64,000 nt of DNA from Bifidobacterium sp. ESL0775 (GCF_029395475.1 NZ_CP113917.1:1240001-1304000), one strand, 5' to 3'; shown: positions 1 through 10,308, counted from the stretch's first letter. Notes: generated by a model not told the origin, from the sequence alone. Translations and numbers: made by a program.

Positions 1-116
1 GAACGGAAATCCTTCACCTGGTTCTGCTGTTGCTTCTGCTTATGCGACGACCACCACATCATGGCGGCCATCAGGACGATAAGGACGATGATGAAAATTG
101 AATTGCCACCGGGCAC
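1..116 (-). CDS. yajC: YajC preprotein translocase subunit (partial, cut by window edge)
   Basis: Only the N-terminal 38 codons lie in the window. The reading frame starts at a GTG preceded by an AGGAG six bases upstream. It encodes a short polar start, one hydrophobic helix (IFIIVLIVLMAAMMWW) and then a basic, Gln-rich stretch (SSHKQKQQQNQ), which is the typical beginning of YajC, an auxiliary subunit of the SecDF-YajC complex that assists protein export through SecYEG. It follows ruvB on the same strand by about 80 bases, the arrangement known from many actinobacteria (ruvB-yajC-secD-secF). The identification rests on the helix pattern and context; the C-terminal part is not visible. Confidence 0.75.
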   Translation of the reverse strand, partial: MPGGNSIFIIVLIVLMAAMMWWSSHKQKQQQNQVKDFR

Positions 117-197
117 TTGGAACTCCTATCGAACGGATATTCTGGCGTGGACCACAGATATGTCCAGCTCTTTTAAATATGTCTAACATATCGGATT

Positions 198-1259
198 TTA
201 GAATAACTTGCTGACATCATCCTTGGGAACAAGCCCCAGATGACGCCAGGCTTTTTCGGTCGCGACGCGGCCCTTGGGCGTGCGCATGAGGAAACCCTCA
301 CGCACCAGATAAGGCTCGCAGACCGTTTCCACCGTTTCTGATTCCTCGCCGACCATCGCCGCCAGGTTGTTGAGCCCGACGGGTCCGCCGTCGAAATTCT
401 TGACGATGGCGTTCAACACCGCCAGGTCGAGTCTATCCAAGCCTTCGGAATCGATCTGGTAGAGCGCCAACGCCTCTTCGACGTCATCGGGGTTGACTTG
501 ATCGAGATCGTGGACGATCGCCCAGTCGCGTACACGGCGCAACAAGCGGTTGGCGATTCGCGGTGTGCCACGGCTGCGCAGGGAAAGCTGCTTGGCGCTC
601 CCCTCGCCCAGGTTGATGCCAAGCACCGAGGCGCTGCGCTCAATCAACCGTTCCAGCTCCTCATGGGGATAGAAATCCAGATGAGCGGTGAACCCGAAGC
701 GCGCGCGAAGCGGCGAAGGCAGCATGCCTTCACGTGTGGTGGCGCCGATGACGGTGAAACGCGGCAACGTCAATGGAATCGAGGAGGCGCCAGGTCCTTT
801 GCCCACCATGACGTCGACGCGGAAATCCTCCATAGCGATATAGAGCAGTTCCTCGGCTGGGCGAGGCAGACGATGGATCTCATCGATGAACAGCACTTCG
901 CCCTCATCGAGCGAACTCAGAATCGACGCCAAATCGCCGGCATGTTGGATGGCCGGGCCCGAGGTGACGCGGATGGGGACCTGCAGCTCGTTGGCTACGA
1001 TCATCGCCAACGTGGTCTTGCCCAGTCCTGGAGGGCCTGCCAGCAAAATGTGGTCCGGCGGCACGTCGCGTTTTCTCGCGGCATCCAAAAACAACTGCAG
1101 CTGCGCCTTGAGCAAAGGTTGGCCGATGAAGCCCTCAAGCGCCCGTGGACGAAGCTCCTCGTCGCTGACCGGCTCGTTGCCGATGGGCTCGGAGGAGATC
1201 ATGCGTAACGACTCCTCGTTGGCGCCGCTATTGGATTGTGGTGTTGAAGTTTCCGCCAT
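198..1259 (-). CDS. ruvB: Holliday junction branch migration ATPase RuvB
   Basis: A 353-residue AAA+ ATPase, the usual RuvB length. It powers branch migration of Holliday junctions by pulling DNA through a RuvA-bound junction. Visible motifs are Walker A (GPPGLGKT, about residues 75-82), Walker B (DEIH, about 126-129), sensor I (GATTREG) and the C-terminal winged helix ending in the typical TPKGRVAT segment and a lone LGL motif. The N-terminal 30 residues are a non-conserved polar leader. It sits 5 bases downstream of ruvA, so the two are almost certainly co-transcribed, and a LexA-type box lies ahead of ruvA. Confidence 0.97.
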   Translation of the reverse strand: MAETSTPQSNSGANEESLRMISSEPIGNEPVSDEELRPRALEGFIGQPLLKAQLQLFLDAARKRDVPPDHILLAGPPGLGKTTLAMIVANELQVPIRVTSGPAIQHAGDLASILSSLDEGEVLFIDEIHRLPRPAEELLYIAMEDFRVDVMVGKGPGASSIPLTLPRFTVIGATTREGMLPSPLRARFGFTAHLDFYPHEELERLIERSASVLGINLGEGSAKQLSLRSRGTPRIANRLLRRVRDWAIVHDLDQVNPDDVEEALALYQIDSEGLDRLDLAVLNAIVKNFDGGPVGLNNLAAMVGEESETVETVCEPYLVREGFLMRTPKGRVATEKAWRHLGLVPKDDVSKLF

Positions 1260-1264
1260 GATCT

Positions 1265-1882
1265 TTAGCGCCCCCGATCCAAGGATGTCAACGCCAGTTT
1301 GAGGACTTTGGGAATATCGGATGCGGCGAGTGGCGTTTCGATGCCGTTGTCCTTGCAGACCATGGTGACGGCGTGCGCCGCATCGCTTTCTCGCCAGCCC
1401 AGAGAGACCAAGCCCTCGATGACCTGCGTTGTGCCGTTGTCGTAATCGGGTTCGGCCGACGCGTGCCCGCTTTCGATCTCATCAAGGTTGATGGAGCCGC
1501 GAAGCTCGAGGATGATCTTCTGCGCGCCTTTTTTGCCTAGACCAGGAGCCTTGGCCAGCGCTGCGGCGTCGCCGTCCATGACGGTTTTCGCCAGCTTCTC
1601 GGGAGGCAGGGTGGAAAGCAGCGACAACGCCACGCGCGGGCCGATGCCGCTGACCTTCTGCAACTGCAGGAACATGCGTTTCGAGGATTGGGAAAGGAAC
1701 CCGTAAAGTGCGATGGCGTCCTGGGAGACGTTCAACGAGGTGAACACCTTGGTCTCCTGCCCGGAATGCAGGGCGGAAAGCTCGGCGGCCGGCATACGAA
1801 CCTCGAAGCCAACGCCGTTCACGTCAATGAGTGCGGCATCGGATCCGACGGATTCGACCCTGCCGTTCAGCATTCCTATCAT
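1265..1882 (-). CDS. ruvA: Holliday junction DNA helicase subunit RuvA
   Basis: About 205 residues. RuvA tetramers bind four-way junctions and load RuvB rings. The N-terminal OB-fold ([12 protein letters not shown]), the two helix-hairpin-helix elements ([14 protein letters not shown] near residue 80 and [16 protein letters not shown] near 115) and the small C-terminal domain III ([15 protein letters not shown]) are all present. I chose the ATG at 1882 because a GGAG lies five bases upstream and RuvA proteins usually begin MIG; a GTG six bases earlier is also possible. Followed directly by ruvB; ruvC is upstream but separated by a 148-base gap that carries a LexA box, so ruvAB probably has its own SOS-responsive promoter. 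Confidence 0.96.
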   Translation of the reverse strand: MIGMLNGRVESVGSDAALIDVNGVGFEVRMPAAELSALHSGQETKVFTSLNVSQDAIALYGFLSQSSKRMFLQLQKVSGIGPRVALSLLSTLPPEKLAKTVMDGDAAALAKAPGLGKKGAQKIILELRGSINLDEIESGHASAEPDYDNGTTQVIEGLVSLGWRESDAAHAVTMVCKDNGIETPLAASDIPKVLKLALTSLDRGR

Positions 1883-2011
1883 TGTCACTCCCGCACTGTT
1901 TCGCCACGGATTTCAGCAACCATAGCCTGTATGGTGAGATCTCGAACGTTTGCGTCACTTTCAGACGTGGATGAGACGACTCATCAAAGCATGACTCATA
2001 GCGACTGCATT

Positions 2012-2025
2012 CGAACATCTGTTCG
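2012..2025. promoter_or_regulatory. LexA (SOS) box ahead of ruvA
   Basis: The palindrome CGAACATCTGTTCG matches the Gram-positive/actinobacterial LexA consensus CGAAC-N4-GTTCG exactly in both arms. It lies in the gap between the ruvC stop and the ruvA start, about 130 bases upstream of ruvA, so it is placed to control ruvAB transcription by LexA. Seen directly; binding is inferred. Confidence 0.8.
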
Positions 2026-2030
2026 ATAGC

Positions 2031-2612
2031 TTACATGCCCCTATCGACGCTATGGCGTTTCTTGGCGTGCTGCTGGGCCTGCGTCCATTGCCGCTGGGCC
2101 AAGGTGAGATGCTGCTCGCGTTCCCCGCCTTGAAGGGCTCCGGAAGGTCGCAACGCATGGCAGATGGCCTGCGCCAGCGCGTCAGCGGCATCGGCGGGCT
2201 GAGGGATTTCGGTGAGGTTGAGGATACGGGCGACCATGCGTTCGACCTGGATCTTCTCGGCGCGGCCGTTGCCGGTCACCGCCATTTTCGCCTCCGTCGG
2301 CGTATGCAAGGCGACAGGGATGCCGCGTTGGGCCGCCGCCAGCATCGCCAGTCCCGCAGCCTGGGCGGTGCCAAGCACCGTATTACGGTTCTCCTGAGCG
2401 AAGACACGCTCGATGGAGACGGTGTCCGGCGAGAACCGGTCGATTTTGGCCGCGAGCCCGTTATAGATGGCCAGCAGACGCAGGTCCTGCGAGACATGCG
2501 GGTCGCTGCGCACGACGTCGACATGAACAAAAGAAAGCCGGCGCGATGCGTCGGCTTCGATCACACCGACCCCGCAGCGTGTGAGCCCGGGGTCGACGCC
2601 AAGAATGATCAC
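2031..2612 (-). CDS. ruvC: Crossover junction endodeoxyribonuclease RuvC
   Basis: A 193-residue Holliday junction resolvase that nicks two opposing strands of a four-way junction bound by RuvAB. The RNase H-fold acidic residues expected from E. coli RuvC are in register: Asp7 ([12 protein letters not shown]), Glu68 (SIERVFAQ), Asp141 and Asp144 (PADAADALA). The start is a GTG with GAGGAG upstream, overlapping the end of yebC. The last 25 residues ([17 protein letters not shown] and on) are an extra Gln-rich tail not part of the core fold. Six bases separate it from yebC, indicating one transcript. Confidence 0.96.
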   Translation of the reverse strand: MIILGVDPGLTRCGVGVIEADASRRLSFVHVDVVRSDPHVSQDLRLLAIYNGLAAKIDRFSPDTVSIERVFAQENRNTVLGTAQAAGLAMLAAAQRGIPVALHTPTEAKMAVTGNGRAEKIQVERMVARILNLTEIPQPADAADALAQAICHALRPSGALQGGEREQHLTLAQRQWTQAQQHAKKRHSVDRGM

Positions 2613-2618
2613 AGCGGA

Positions 2619-3377
2619 TTACTCCTCTGCATCCAGCTGTTCCATGACCTCGTCCGAGGCGGTCCAGTTGCTGTAGATGTTCTGCACATCGTCGAGGTCA
2701 TCGAGGTTGTCGATGAGCTTGGAGACCTTCTGCGCGTCCTCAAGGCCCAGGTCGACCTCGGTCTTGGGAATCATCACCAAGTCGGCGGAATCATAGTCGA
2801 TATCCGCCTTCTGCAACGCCTCGCGCACGGTGACCATGTCCTCAGGGGCGGTGATGACGGTGTAGACGTCACCCTCGTCCTTGACATCCTCGGCACCGGC
2901 TTCGGCGGCGATCTCGAAAAGCTTGTCGTAATCGAGTCCGTCGGAAGGCACCACGATCTGGCCCTTGCGCTCGAAGTTGAAGCTCACGGAACCGGAAGTG
3001 GCCAGCGAGCCGTTGCCCTTGGTCAGCGTGGAACGCACTTCGGCGGCCGCGCGGTTGCGGTTGTCGGTGAGGCACTCGATGATGAGGCCCACGCCGGCCG
3101 GCGCGTAGCCCTCGTAGTTGATGCTCTCGTAATTGGCGGCGCCGGCTTCGGCACCGGATCCGCGCTTGATGGCGCGCTTGATGTTGTCGGCGGGCATCGA
3201 GGACTTCTTGGCCTTGACGATGGCGTCGTACAGTGTCGGATTGCCGTCCGGGTCCCCGCCGCCCAGACGTGCTGCAATCTCGATGTTCTTGATGAGTTTG
3301 GCGAACAGCTTGCCGCGCTTCGAATCGATGGCGGCCTTCTTGTTTTTAGTGGTCGCCCACTTGGAATGCCCTGACAT
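2619..3377 (-). CDS. YebC/PmpR family protein
   Basis: A 252-residue member of the YebC/TACO1 family, recognised by the start [23 protein letters not shown] and the [26 protein letters not shown] block. Family members have been described as transcriptional regulators (PmpR) and more recently as translation factors that help ribosomes pass proline-rich stretches (TACO1, some bacterial YebC). The sequence alone does not decide which. The start ATG has a good AGGAG. Position directly before ruvC is conserved in many bacteria. Confidence 0.93.
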   Translation of the reverse strand: MSGHSKWATTKNKKAAIDSKRGKLFAKLIKNIEIAARLGGGDPDGNPTLYDAIVKAKKSSMPADNIKRAIKRGSGAEAGAANYESINYEGYAPAGVGLIIECLTDNRNRAAAEVRSTLTKGNGSLATSGSVSFNFERKGQIVVPSDGLDYDKLFEIAAEAGAEDVKDEGDVYTVITAPEDMVTVREALQKADIDYDSADLVMIPKTEVDLGLEDAQKVSKLIDNLDDLDDVQNIYSNWTASDEVMEQLDAEE

Positions 3378-3430
3378 ATTGCTCCTAGCAGGTATACGAA
3401 TACGTTAAACGAGACAATTTTAAAGCGGTT

Positions 3431-4621
3431 TCACGACAATACGCGGGCGTAGACCTCAAGAACGCGGTCGGCGACCACGGGCCAATCATAATGCTTGGAA
3501 CGCTCGAAACCGGATTCACGGATGCTTTTCCGGTGTTCCGTCGAATCAAGGAGCGAAAGGACCTGACGGGCGCAATCGTGTCCATCGCCGTTGGCGAACA
3601 TCGCGGCGTCCTTCCCCGATTGCGCCACGGCCGAAAACGCCTTGAGGTCGCTGGAAACCACGGCGCACGAGGCGGCCATGGCCTCCACAAGGACGATGCC
3701 GAAGCTCTCGCCGCCGGTCTGCGGGGCGACGTAGACATCAAGCGATTTGTAGAAGCGCGCCTTGTCTTTGTCGCTGATGCGCCCGAGGAATTCGAAATGC
3801 TTGGCGAGGTCACCGCTGGGATCCACCTTGTCCAGGATTTTCATCGCGTCCTGTTCCCCTGTTCCCGCGCAAAGGAAACGCGCGGACGGGTAACGCCTGA
3901 CGATATCGTTGGCGGCGCGGGCGAAAACTGAAAACCCCTTGCGGGCCTCCCCCATACGCCCGAGGAACCCGATTGTCGGTCGTTCCAGCGTGCCTTGCCA
4001 GGCCGCTTTCGGCTCGGCGTTCGAGAAGAACCTGCAATTGATGCCATTGGGAATGACGTCGTATTCGATGTTGCGTGGCCCATAATGGTTGACAACCTCT
4101 TTGGCCGCGTCGGAAACGCAGATGCCGGCGGAAAGCGGGGAAAGGTACCGCCGCAGATAGCCTTGGAAGAAGCGCAGGGCCAGAGGATACGGATCGAACG
4201 CCGCGTGGAACGTGCCGACGAACGGCGGATGATGGATCATCGTCAACGGCTTATGGCTCAGTGAGGGCGTCTCCGGCTCGTGCAGATGGACGATGTCGAA
4301 ATGCCCTTGCTTGACCCAACGTCGTGTGCGCGGGCCGACGAAGCCGAAATAGCTCAGACGGGCGACCGAGCCGTTGTAGGGAATGGAGAACGACGAGTCG
4401 TTCGTGGTCACCCAAAGCGGCATGTCACGCGTCCTGCGGCCAGGGGCCAGCACCGCGACCCGGTGCCCGCGTTTGATCAGCTCCTCGGCGAAATCACGGA
4501 TGTGGAACTGCACGCCGCCCGGTGTCTCAAAGGAATAGGGTGAGATGATCCCGACATTGAGTTTCCTGCCGTGAAGCGGATCGGGATGTTGGCTGGTTCC
4601 ATCGGGTTCTTGATAAGACAT
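3431..4621 (-). CDS. pimA: GT4 glycosyltransferase, PimA-type phosphatidylinositol mannosyltransferase
   Basis: A 396-residue GT-B fold transferase. The N-terminal Rossmann domain starts NVGIISPYSFETPGGVQFHIRD, which carries the glycine loop typical of PimA; the nucleotide-sugar half has GFLGRMGEARKG and the EX7E signature ESFGIVLVE. PimA transfers mannose from GDP-mannose to position 2 of the inositol of phosphatidylinositol at the cytoplasmic face of the membrane, the first step of PIM synthesis. Context supports this strongly: it follows a CDP-alcohol phosphatidyltransferase and a PIM-type acyltransferase in the same order as in mycobacteria (pgsA-patA-pimA). Donor and acceptor are inferred from family and context. 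Confidence 0.85.
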   Translation of the reverse strand: MSYQEPDGTSQHPDPLHGRKLNVGIISPYSFETPGGVQFHIRDFAEELIKRGHRVAVLAPGRRTRDMPLWVTTNDSSFSIPYNGSVARLSYFGFVGPRTRRWVKQGHFDIVHLHEPETPSLSHKPLTMIHHPPFVGTFHAAFDPYPLALRFFQGYLRRYLSPLSAGICVSDAAKEVVNHYGPRNIEYDVIPNGINCRFFSNAEPKAAWQGTLERPTIGFLGRMGEARKGFSVFARAANDIVRRYPSARFLCAGTGEQDAMKILDKVDPSGDLAKHFEFLGRISDKDKARFYKSLDVYVAPQTGGESFGIVLVEAMAASCAVVSSDLKAFSAVAQSGKDAAMFANGDGHDCARQVLSLLDSTEHRKSIRESGFERSKHYDWPVVADRVLEVYARVLS

Positions 4622-4698
4622 GATTCTTTATTCTGCCATAGCTATCGTATGAACGTTCATTTATCAGCTCAATCATAGTTGAAGCGTCATGGACGTTA

Positions 4699-5703
4699 TC
4701 ATCTGGTTTGCTCCGCCTTGATTCGTCGCAATTCGGCCATCACGTCGTCAGGCACGTCTTTGAGGCGCGAGACGTCCAGATCCTCGATGAAGATCGGCTG
4801 GAGCATGTGCCAATCCTCAGGATGCGCCGAAATGTCACGGCTCCACACGTCCACCCAGGCCTGGCTGATGGCGTGGATGGCCTCCTCGCGCGGCAGGCTG
4901 CGGAACCGGTCGATATCCACTGGGGCGCTGATGTCGACGACATAACCGTAGCGGACGTCGGCCTTCTTCCGCGCGTCGCCGTGAAGTCGCTCACGGAACA
5001 TGTTGACCACGAACAAGGGCTTGCCGGTGTCCAACGCCAGCGTGGCCGGTCCTCGCGCCACACGAATGGTGGAGCCGAAAGCGCGCACGAACTCGCCATG
5101 CCGGCTCAAGTCGCGGTCGGCGAGCAGGGGCACCAGAACGTGCGGTTGAGCCAGCGCTTCCTCGAGTTTCTCGATCAGGTGCGGCTGGCCGGTGAGGAGA
5201 ACGGTGATGTCCATGCGCTTGCGGATCTCGATGAAGGTGTCAAGCAGCTTTTGGTTTTTGAGTCTTTCGGCAGTCACCGTCACCGGCGCGAGGACGTTGG
5301 CCGCCAAAAAACCTTCGTAATCCCAATTGCCTTGGTGGCTTATGGCCATTGGCGCGCTGCCCGGATTGTCGTGGACCAGTTCCCTACAGATGGGAAGCCC
5401 TGGTCCGATTGGTCTGGTGCGGGCAAGGAGCCGCTCATCCGGCTGTCCGCCAACCGTCATGGCCTCGGCGAAATAGGTGAAATACGAACGCATACCACGA
5501 AGACTGGCTTTGCGTAAGTCTTTTTCAGAGACCGAACCATCCCTGGATTCAAGCACATGACGCAGATTGCGTTCAAGTTGCTTGACTCCCCCGACTTGCA
5601 GCAGCCAGCAAACGTTCGCCGCGAACAGGAACAGGCCGCGCAACAACGGTTCGGGGATAATCCGAGGATGCTTGGCGAGGAATACGAGGAAACTATCGAA
5701 CAT
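4699..5703 (-). CDS. LpxL/HtrB-like acyltransferase, probable PIM acyltransferase (PatA type)
   Basis: A 334-residue membrane-associated acyltransferase of the lysophospholipid/HtrB family. The catalytic H-X4-D/E motif appears as HQGNWD (SHQGNWDYEG), and later PLLADRDLSRHG matches the second conserved block. In mycobacteria the equivalent gene between pgsA and pimA encodes PatA, which acylates the mannose of PIM. It lies 78 bases upstream of the pimA-like gene and 132 bases after pgsA on the same strand. No signal peptide is seen, but the N-terminus has a hydrophobic patch (LLRGLFLFAANVCWLL) that would hold it to the inner leaflet. Acyl substrate is inferred from context. Confidence 0.85.
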   Translation of the reverse strand: MFDSFLVFLAKHPRIIPEPLLRGLFLFAANVCWLLQVGGVKQLERNLRHVLESRDGSVSEKDLRKASLRGMRSYFTYFAEAMTVGGQPDERLLARTRPIGPGLPICRELVHDNPGSAPMAISHQGNWDYEGFLAANVLAPVTVTAERLKNQKLLDTFIEIRKRMDITVLLTGQPHLIEKLEEALAQPHVLVPLLADRDLSRHGEFVRAFGSTIRVARGPATLALDTGKPLFVVNMFRERLHGDARKKADVRYGYVVDISAPVDIDRFRSLPREEAIHAISQAWVDVWSRDISAHPEDWHMLQPIFIEDLDVSRLKDVPDDVMAELRRIKAEQTR

Positions 5704-5835
5704 GAATGTATTGGTCTTTCAAGCTTTTCATTACGTGGAATTTCCGCAAATCATTGCGCACAATGTGTTCATACCAGATAAGCAAAAGCCCATTCCACAT
5801 CACAAAAAGATGTGAAACAGGCTTTTTCACGAATA

Positions 5836-6492
5836 TCAGATCGCGCCGTCGGCCTTCATCTGCCGACGAACTTCGAAGATGCGCTGGAAGACGGTGATGG
5901 TTCCCAACACCGCCAAAATGACGATGAAGGCCATGAGCCAGCGCGGGTCGCCGAAGATGCCGCTCAGAAGCATGCCGACAAGGACGATGACCAAACGGTC
6001 GCTTCTCGTGGCGATGCCGTTCTTGGCCTCATAACCCACCGATTCCGCGCGTGCGCGGGCGTATGAGGTGACGAACGAGGTCATCATCGCGTACATCGAC
6101 GAGCCGATGCCGATCCAACCGATCACATCGTCCATGTCGATGGAGCCTGAGGCGATCGACATGCCGCCGTGGAGCAGGAAATACAATACGACGGCGAAGA
6201 GCACGGCCCAATCGGCGATGCGGTCGAGCGTCGAGTCAAGGAAGGCGCCGAATTTGGTGCCGCCCGTGGTCATCGCGGCGACCGAGCCATCAAGTGAATC
6301 GAACGCCGCGAGGATGGCCATCAGTATGGAGCCGGGGATGAGCCAGCCGGTGATCCCCGTGGCGATGGCCACAAGAATCGTCCCGACGGCTCCGATGATG
6401 GTCACTGCGTTCGCCGTGAAGCCCATCGCCACCAACAGCTTGGCTATCGGGGCGATAAGGCGTTTGAACGGTGGTCGTAGTTTCTCAAGCAT
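5836..6492 (-). CDS. pgsA: CDP-alcohol phosphatidyltransferase, probable phosphatidylinositol phosphate synthase
   Basis: 218 residues with about six membrane helices. The family signature D-x2-DG-x2-A-x8/9-G-x3-D-x3-D is present as DSLDGSVAA followed by GAFLDSTLDR; the usual Arg after the AR position is replaced here (SVAAM rather than AR), as in other PIP synthases of this clade to my knowledge only loosely, so this deviation is worth noting. The enzyme would join CDP-diacylglycerol with inositol phosphate to start PI/PIM synthesis. It follows thrS by 33 bases and precedes the acyltransferase and PimA genes, which argues for PI rather than phosphatidylglycerol synthesis. Confidence 0.85.
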   Translation of the reverse strand: MLEKLRPPFKRLIAPIAKLLVAMGFTANAVTIIGAVGTILVAIATGITGWLIPGSILMAILAAFDSLDGSVAAMTTGGTKFGAFLDSTLDRIADWAVLFAVVLYFLLHGGMSIASGSIDMDDVIGWIGIGSSMYAMMTSFVTSYARARAESVGYEAKNGIATRSDRLVIVLVGMLLSGIFGDPRWLMAFIVILAVLGTITVFQRIFEVRRQMKADGAI

Positions 6493-6525
6493 GCTCAGGC
6501 TGTCCTCGGCGTCTCTCTTTTATTC

Positions 6526-8559
6526 TTACTTGGTCGCGGCGGCGAAATCGTCGGCGTTGTTGACCTGGGCGCGGGACTTGATGACCTTGAGGATGTCGGC
6601 CTTGGCCGTGTCAACGGGCACGCCGTTCAGCTGGCTGCCGTCGCGGAAGCGGAAGCTCACTGCGTTCTTGTTGACGTCGTCCTCGCCGACGATCAACGTG
6701 AACGGCACCTTGGACTTCGAGGCGTTACGGATCTTCTTGCCGAAGCGGTCGTCAGAGGTGTCGATTTCGCAGCGCACGGTCTCCTGCGTCAGGGAGTCGA
6801 TGAACTTCTGCAGATGAGGCGCGAACTCGTCGGCCACCGGGATGCCCGTGACCTGGACGGGAGCCAGCCAGACCGGGAAGGCGCCGGCATAGTGCTCGAG
6901 CAGGATGGCGAAGAAACGTTCGATGGAGCCGAACAGGGCGCGGTGGATCATCACCGGGCGCTGATGGGTCCCGTCCTTGGCGATGTACTCGAGCTTGAAG
7001 CGCTCGGGCAGGTTGAAGTCGAGCTGGATGGTCGAGACCTGCCAGGTGCGGCCGATGGCGTCGCGCGCCTGCACGGAGATCTTCGGACCATAGAACGCGG
7101 CCCCACCCGGATCGGCCACGAGTTCGAGGCCTGAATCCTCGGCGACCTCACGCAGCGTCTCGGTGGCTTCCGTCCAGATCTCGTCGGATCCGACGAATTT
7201 CTTCTCGTCCTTCGTGGAAAGCTCAAGGTAGAAGTCGTTCAGTCCGAAGTCCTTCAACACCTGCAACACGAAGTTCAGGATGGACTTGAGCTCGGGCTTC
7301 ATCTGCTCGCGAGTACAGTAGATGTGCGAATCATCCTGTGTCAAACCGCGCACGCGGGTCAGGCCATGGACCTCGCCGCTCTTCTCATAGCGGTAGACGG
7401 TGCCGAACTCGAAGAGGCGCAGCGGCAGCTCCTTGTAGGAGCGCTGGCGGGACTTGAAGATGAGGTTGTGCATCGGGCAGTTCATCGGCTTCAGGTAGTA
7501 GTCGAAGCCCTTCTTGGTGACGTTGCCGTCCTCGTCCGTCTCTTCGTCCAGATGCATCGGGGGGAACATGCCGTCCTTGTACCACTGCAGGTGGCCGCTG
7601 GTCTCATAGAGGCCGCCCTTGGTGATGTGCGGGGTCTGCACGAAGCTGTAGCCGGCCTTGCGGTGCATTTCGCGGGAGTAGTCCTCCATGGCGTTGATGA
7701 TCGCGCCACCCTTCGGGTGGAAGACGGGCAGGCCAGGTCCGATCTCCTCCGGGAAGGAGAAGAGGTCCATTTCTGCGCCGAGCTTGCGATGGTCGCGCTT
7801 GGCGGCCTCCTCCATGCGAGCCTGATACGCCTTCAGATCCTCCTTGGAGGCCCAAGCGGTGCCGTAGATGCGCTGCATCGACGGGTTGTGCTCGTCGCCG
7901 AGCCAGTAGGCGGCTGCGGTGCGTTCCAGCTTGAACGCCTTGATATAACGGGTGTTGGGCAGATGCGGCCCCTGGCAGAGGTCCTTCCAGACGATGTTGC
8001 CATCGCGGTCAAGGTTGTCATACATCGTGATCTCGCCCTGGTTCGGCACTTCGGTGCCGACGGTCTCGTCGATGTCTTCCTTCTTCTTGCCGATGAGCTC
8101 GAGCTTATACGGCTGGTCGGTCTCTTCCTTCTTGGCCTCGTCCTCGCTGACCACGCGGCGGCGGAACGCCTGCGACGACTTGATGATGCGCTTCATGCGC
8201 TTGTCAATTTCCTTCAGATCATCGGGGGTGAAAGGCTTGTCGACGTCGAAATCATAGTAGAAGCCGTTTTCGATGGCCGGGCCGATGCCGAGCTTGGCAT
8301 CCGGACGAATCTCCTGGACGGCCTGCGCCATGACGTGGGTGGCGGAATGGCGCATGATGGCCAGCCCGTCGTCGCTGTCCAATGCGATGGGTTCGACGGT
8401 GTCGCCGTCGTGAAGCGGAGTGTAAAGGTCTCGTGGCTTGCCATTGAGGCGGACGGCGATGATGTTCTTGTCTTCGGCGAAAAGATCGGTACCGGTCTGC
8501 GTGGCTTCCACCTCCTTTGCCTTGCCGTTGAGTTTGATGGAGATGGTTTGTTCAGCCAT
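6526..8559 (-). CDS. thrS: Threonine-tRNA ligase
   Basis: A 677-residue class II aminoacyl-tRNA synthetase. Domains in order: N-terminal TGS domain (residues about 1-65), the editing N2/SAD domain with [10 protein letters not shown] (about 91-100, the HxxxH zinc-type motif), catalytic core with the MNCPMH zinc ligand and the motif 2 region ([16 protein letters not shown]), motif 3 ([18 protein letters not shown]) and the C-terminal anticodon-binding domain ending in DKLS-type sequence. The start ATG has AAAGGA upstream. It is the first gene of the PIM-yebC-ruv run. The leader between 8560 and 8640 can fold into hairpins, but no T-box was recognised. Confidence 0.97.
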   Translation of the reverse strand: MAEQTISIKLNGKAKEVEATQTGTDLFAEDKNIIAVRLNGKPRDLYTPLHDGDTVEPIALDSDDGLAIMRHSATHVMAQAVQEIRPDAKLGIGPAIENGFYYDFDVDKPFTPDDLKEIDKRMKRIIKSSQAFRRRVVSEDEAKKEETDQPYKLELIGKKKEDIDETVGTEVPNQGEITMYDNLDRDGNIVWKDLCQGPHLPNTRYIKAFKLERTAAAYWLGDEHNPSMQRIYGTAWASKEDLKAYQARMEEAAKRDHRKLGAEMDLFSFPEEIGPGLPVFHPKGGAIINAMEDYSREMHRKAGYSFVQTPHITKGGLYETSGHLQWYKDGMFPPMHLDEETDEDGNVTKKGFDYYLKPMNCPMHNLIFKSRQRSYKELPLRLFEFGTVYRYEKSGEVHGLTRVRGLTQDDSHIYCTREQMKPELKSILNFVLQVLKDFGLNDFYLELSTKDEKKFVGSDEIWTEATETLREVAEDSGLELVADPGGAAFYGPKISVQARDAIGRTWQVSTIQLDFNLPERFKLEYIAKDGTHQRPVMIHRALFGSIERFFAILLEHYAGAFPVWLAPVQVTGIPVADEFAPHLQKFIDSLTQETVRCEIDTSDDRFGKKIRNASKSKVPFTLIVGEDDVNKNAVSFRFRDGSQLNGVPVDTAKADILKVIKSRAQVNNADDFAAATK

Positions 8560-8994
8560 AGCTATGGTGTCCTTTGCTTTCAGGGTCCGCGTTACTAGGG
8601 GCAGGCCTGGACGGTAATAACGTCTCTTAGGTTATGAGACGACACAGACATAGGAGCAATACCGATAAAACCGCTCGACGCAGCAATGAGGTGTGGAACA
8701 TGCGATGTTCCCACGTTTCACACCGCATACCGCCAACGCGTCACCACTGTGCAAGACATATTTTTCGAAGGTACCTGTCCACAATTCCGGACCCCTCTTT
8801 CCAGCATGTGAAGCCTTGCTGACCTTCCGGGGATGTCTTGCCTACCATTCGGAATGAAATTCAGCATGGGAGCATATGAAAATGCAAAAGGGTTTGATCA
8901 GACAACACGGCCAAAGCGGATACTGCCTTCACACGTATGAAGCGGGTCCTCGATCAGCGTCCGGCCTGTGTATTTTGATAAGGAGGTGCGGACG
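8560..8994. promoter_or_regulatory. Divergent intergenic region between thrS and the MFS gene
   Basis: No gene is supported here. Two things are visible: a stem CGTCTC-N9-GAGACG at about 8620-8640 in the thrS leader, and a near-perfect inverted repeat at 8693-8714 (GTGGAACAT/ATGTTCCCAC around GCG) nested in an outer GGTGT/ACACC pair, which could be an operator. Both thrS and the MFS promoter must lie here, but I could not assign -35/-10 boxes with confidence. Confidence 0.4.
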
Positions 8995-10308
8995 ATGAAC
9001 GACAAGTCTTCCACAATTCCTTCCGATGAGTCGCTGCTGCACGATTTGAATCTGGCCAAACCTTCTCCGTTGTTCTATAAGATCGTGGTCCTGGTGGCGG
9101 CCGGTATGTTCATCGACAGCATCGACGTCTATATGGGCAGTTCCATCGCCACATGTCTGCTCTCGCAAGGCTTCACCAATTCCGGGACGAATGCCACGTT
9201 CCTCTCGGCCGGCTTTATGGGCCTGCTGATAGGTTCGCTGGTCTCCGGGGTCATCGGCGATGCGAAAGGGCGGAAGATCTCGTACAGCATCAATCTCCTG
9301 GTGTTCGGCTTGTTCACTTTCGCCTGCACGTTCGCCCCGAATATATCGGTGCTGATCATCTGCAGGTTCATCGCCAGCATGGGACTTGGCGCCGAACTCG
9401 TCACAGGCTTCACCTATATCAACGAGTTCGCTCCGGTACTCAAACGTGGTCACTGGTGCGCCATCGTTGATCTGATCGCCAATTTCGGCGTGCCGGTGGC
9501 GATGGCCCTGTCCGCAGTGGTGATCTCGCATTGGTCTTGGAGGCCCCTGTTCGCCTTCGACGGTGTTCTGGCGCTGTTGATTTGGTTCTTCAGGAGGGGT
9601 TTGCCGGAATCGCCGCGCTGGCTGCTGGTGAAGGGGCGCAGGACCGAAGCTGCGCACATCATCAGCCAACTCACGGTCAATGGTTTTTACGACGTCTCTC
9701 CTCAACAGGAAAAGGCGCCTCAGCCTTTCACCACACGAACACTGTGGAAGAATTTCTTCGTCGCCACGGTGGCGGTGACGGCGACCATGGTTTGCTCATA
9801 CACCTTCACGACATGGATGCCCACCATTCTGTTCAAGCGTGGCTATGATTTGCACCACTCGTTATGGATCAGCGTGCTCATCATGCTCGGCGCCCCTTTG
9901 GGATGTTTCATTGGTTCGTCCCTCATCGACAGAATCGGTCGGAAACGCCTGATCGTCGTGGCCTTCGGCGTGGAAGCGGTGCTGGGCTGCCTGTATTCCG
10001 TGCAACGGAACATCGTCTTCGTGTCGATCGTCGGATTCGCCTTGGTCGTCGTCCTGTACGTGCTCATGGCTTCAGTGACCGCGGTCTATATTCCGGAACT
10101 GTTCCCGACACGCGTGCGTTTCCGTTTTGTGGGCGTCGCCAATGCCATAGCCAAATTGTGCAACGCGCTCATGCCTTACCTCATCACACTGCTGTTGACC
10201 ATTGGCAACGAGAATTGGGTCTATTACCTCATCGCCCTCATCGCGGCGGTGACCATGGCCATCGTGGCGTTTATGGGACCGGAAACCGCCGAAAAGGAAT
10301 TGCTGTGA
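8995..10308 (+). CDS. MFS transporter, sugar/metabolite porter type
   Basis: A 437-residue protein with about twelve predicted membrane helices. The RBS AAGGAGGTG lies six bases before the ATG at 8995, which I preferred to a GTG 27 bases earlier. Sugar-porter-like signatures are seen: the loop 2-3 motif GDAKGRK, PESPRWLLVKG after helix 6, DRIGRKR in the loop of the second half and PELFPTRVR. These features place it among proton-coupled porters of sugars or organic acids (SP/AAHS/MHS groups); the substrate cannot be read from sequence. It is a single gene, divergent from thrS, just left of a tRNA-Gly. Confidence 0.85.
   Translation: MNDKSSTIPSDESLLHDLNLAKPSPLFYKIVVLVAAGMFIDSIDVYMGSSIATCLLSQGFTNSGTNATFLSAGFMGLLIGSLVSGVIGDAKGRKISYSINLLVFGLFTFACTFAPNISVLIICRFIASMGLGAELVTGFTYINEFAPVLKRGHWCAIVDLIANFGVPVAMALSAVVISHWSWRPLFAFDGVLALLIWFFRRGLPESPRWLLVKGRRTEAAHIISQLTVNGFYDVSPQQEKAPQPFTTRTLWKNFFVATVAVTATMVCSYTFTTWMPTILFKRGYDLHHSLWISVLIMLGAPLGCFIGSSLIDRIGRKRLIVVAFGVEAVLGCLYSVQRNIVFVSIVGFALVVVLYVLMASVTAVYIPELFPTRVRFRFVGVANAIAKLCNALMPYLITLLLTIGNENWVYYLIALIAAVTMAIVAFMGPETAEKELL

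Noticed and set aside
4640..4670. Palindrome ATGAACGTTCAT upstream of the pimA-like gene
   Set aside because: The two GAAC/GTTC arms touch without the four-base spacer of a LexA box; short palindromes of this kind occur by chance.
8560..8640. T-box riboswitch for thrS
   Set aside because: Neither the conserved T-box sequence nor a specifier loop with a threonine codon followed by a terminator could be found.
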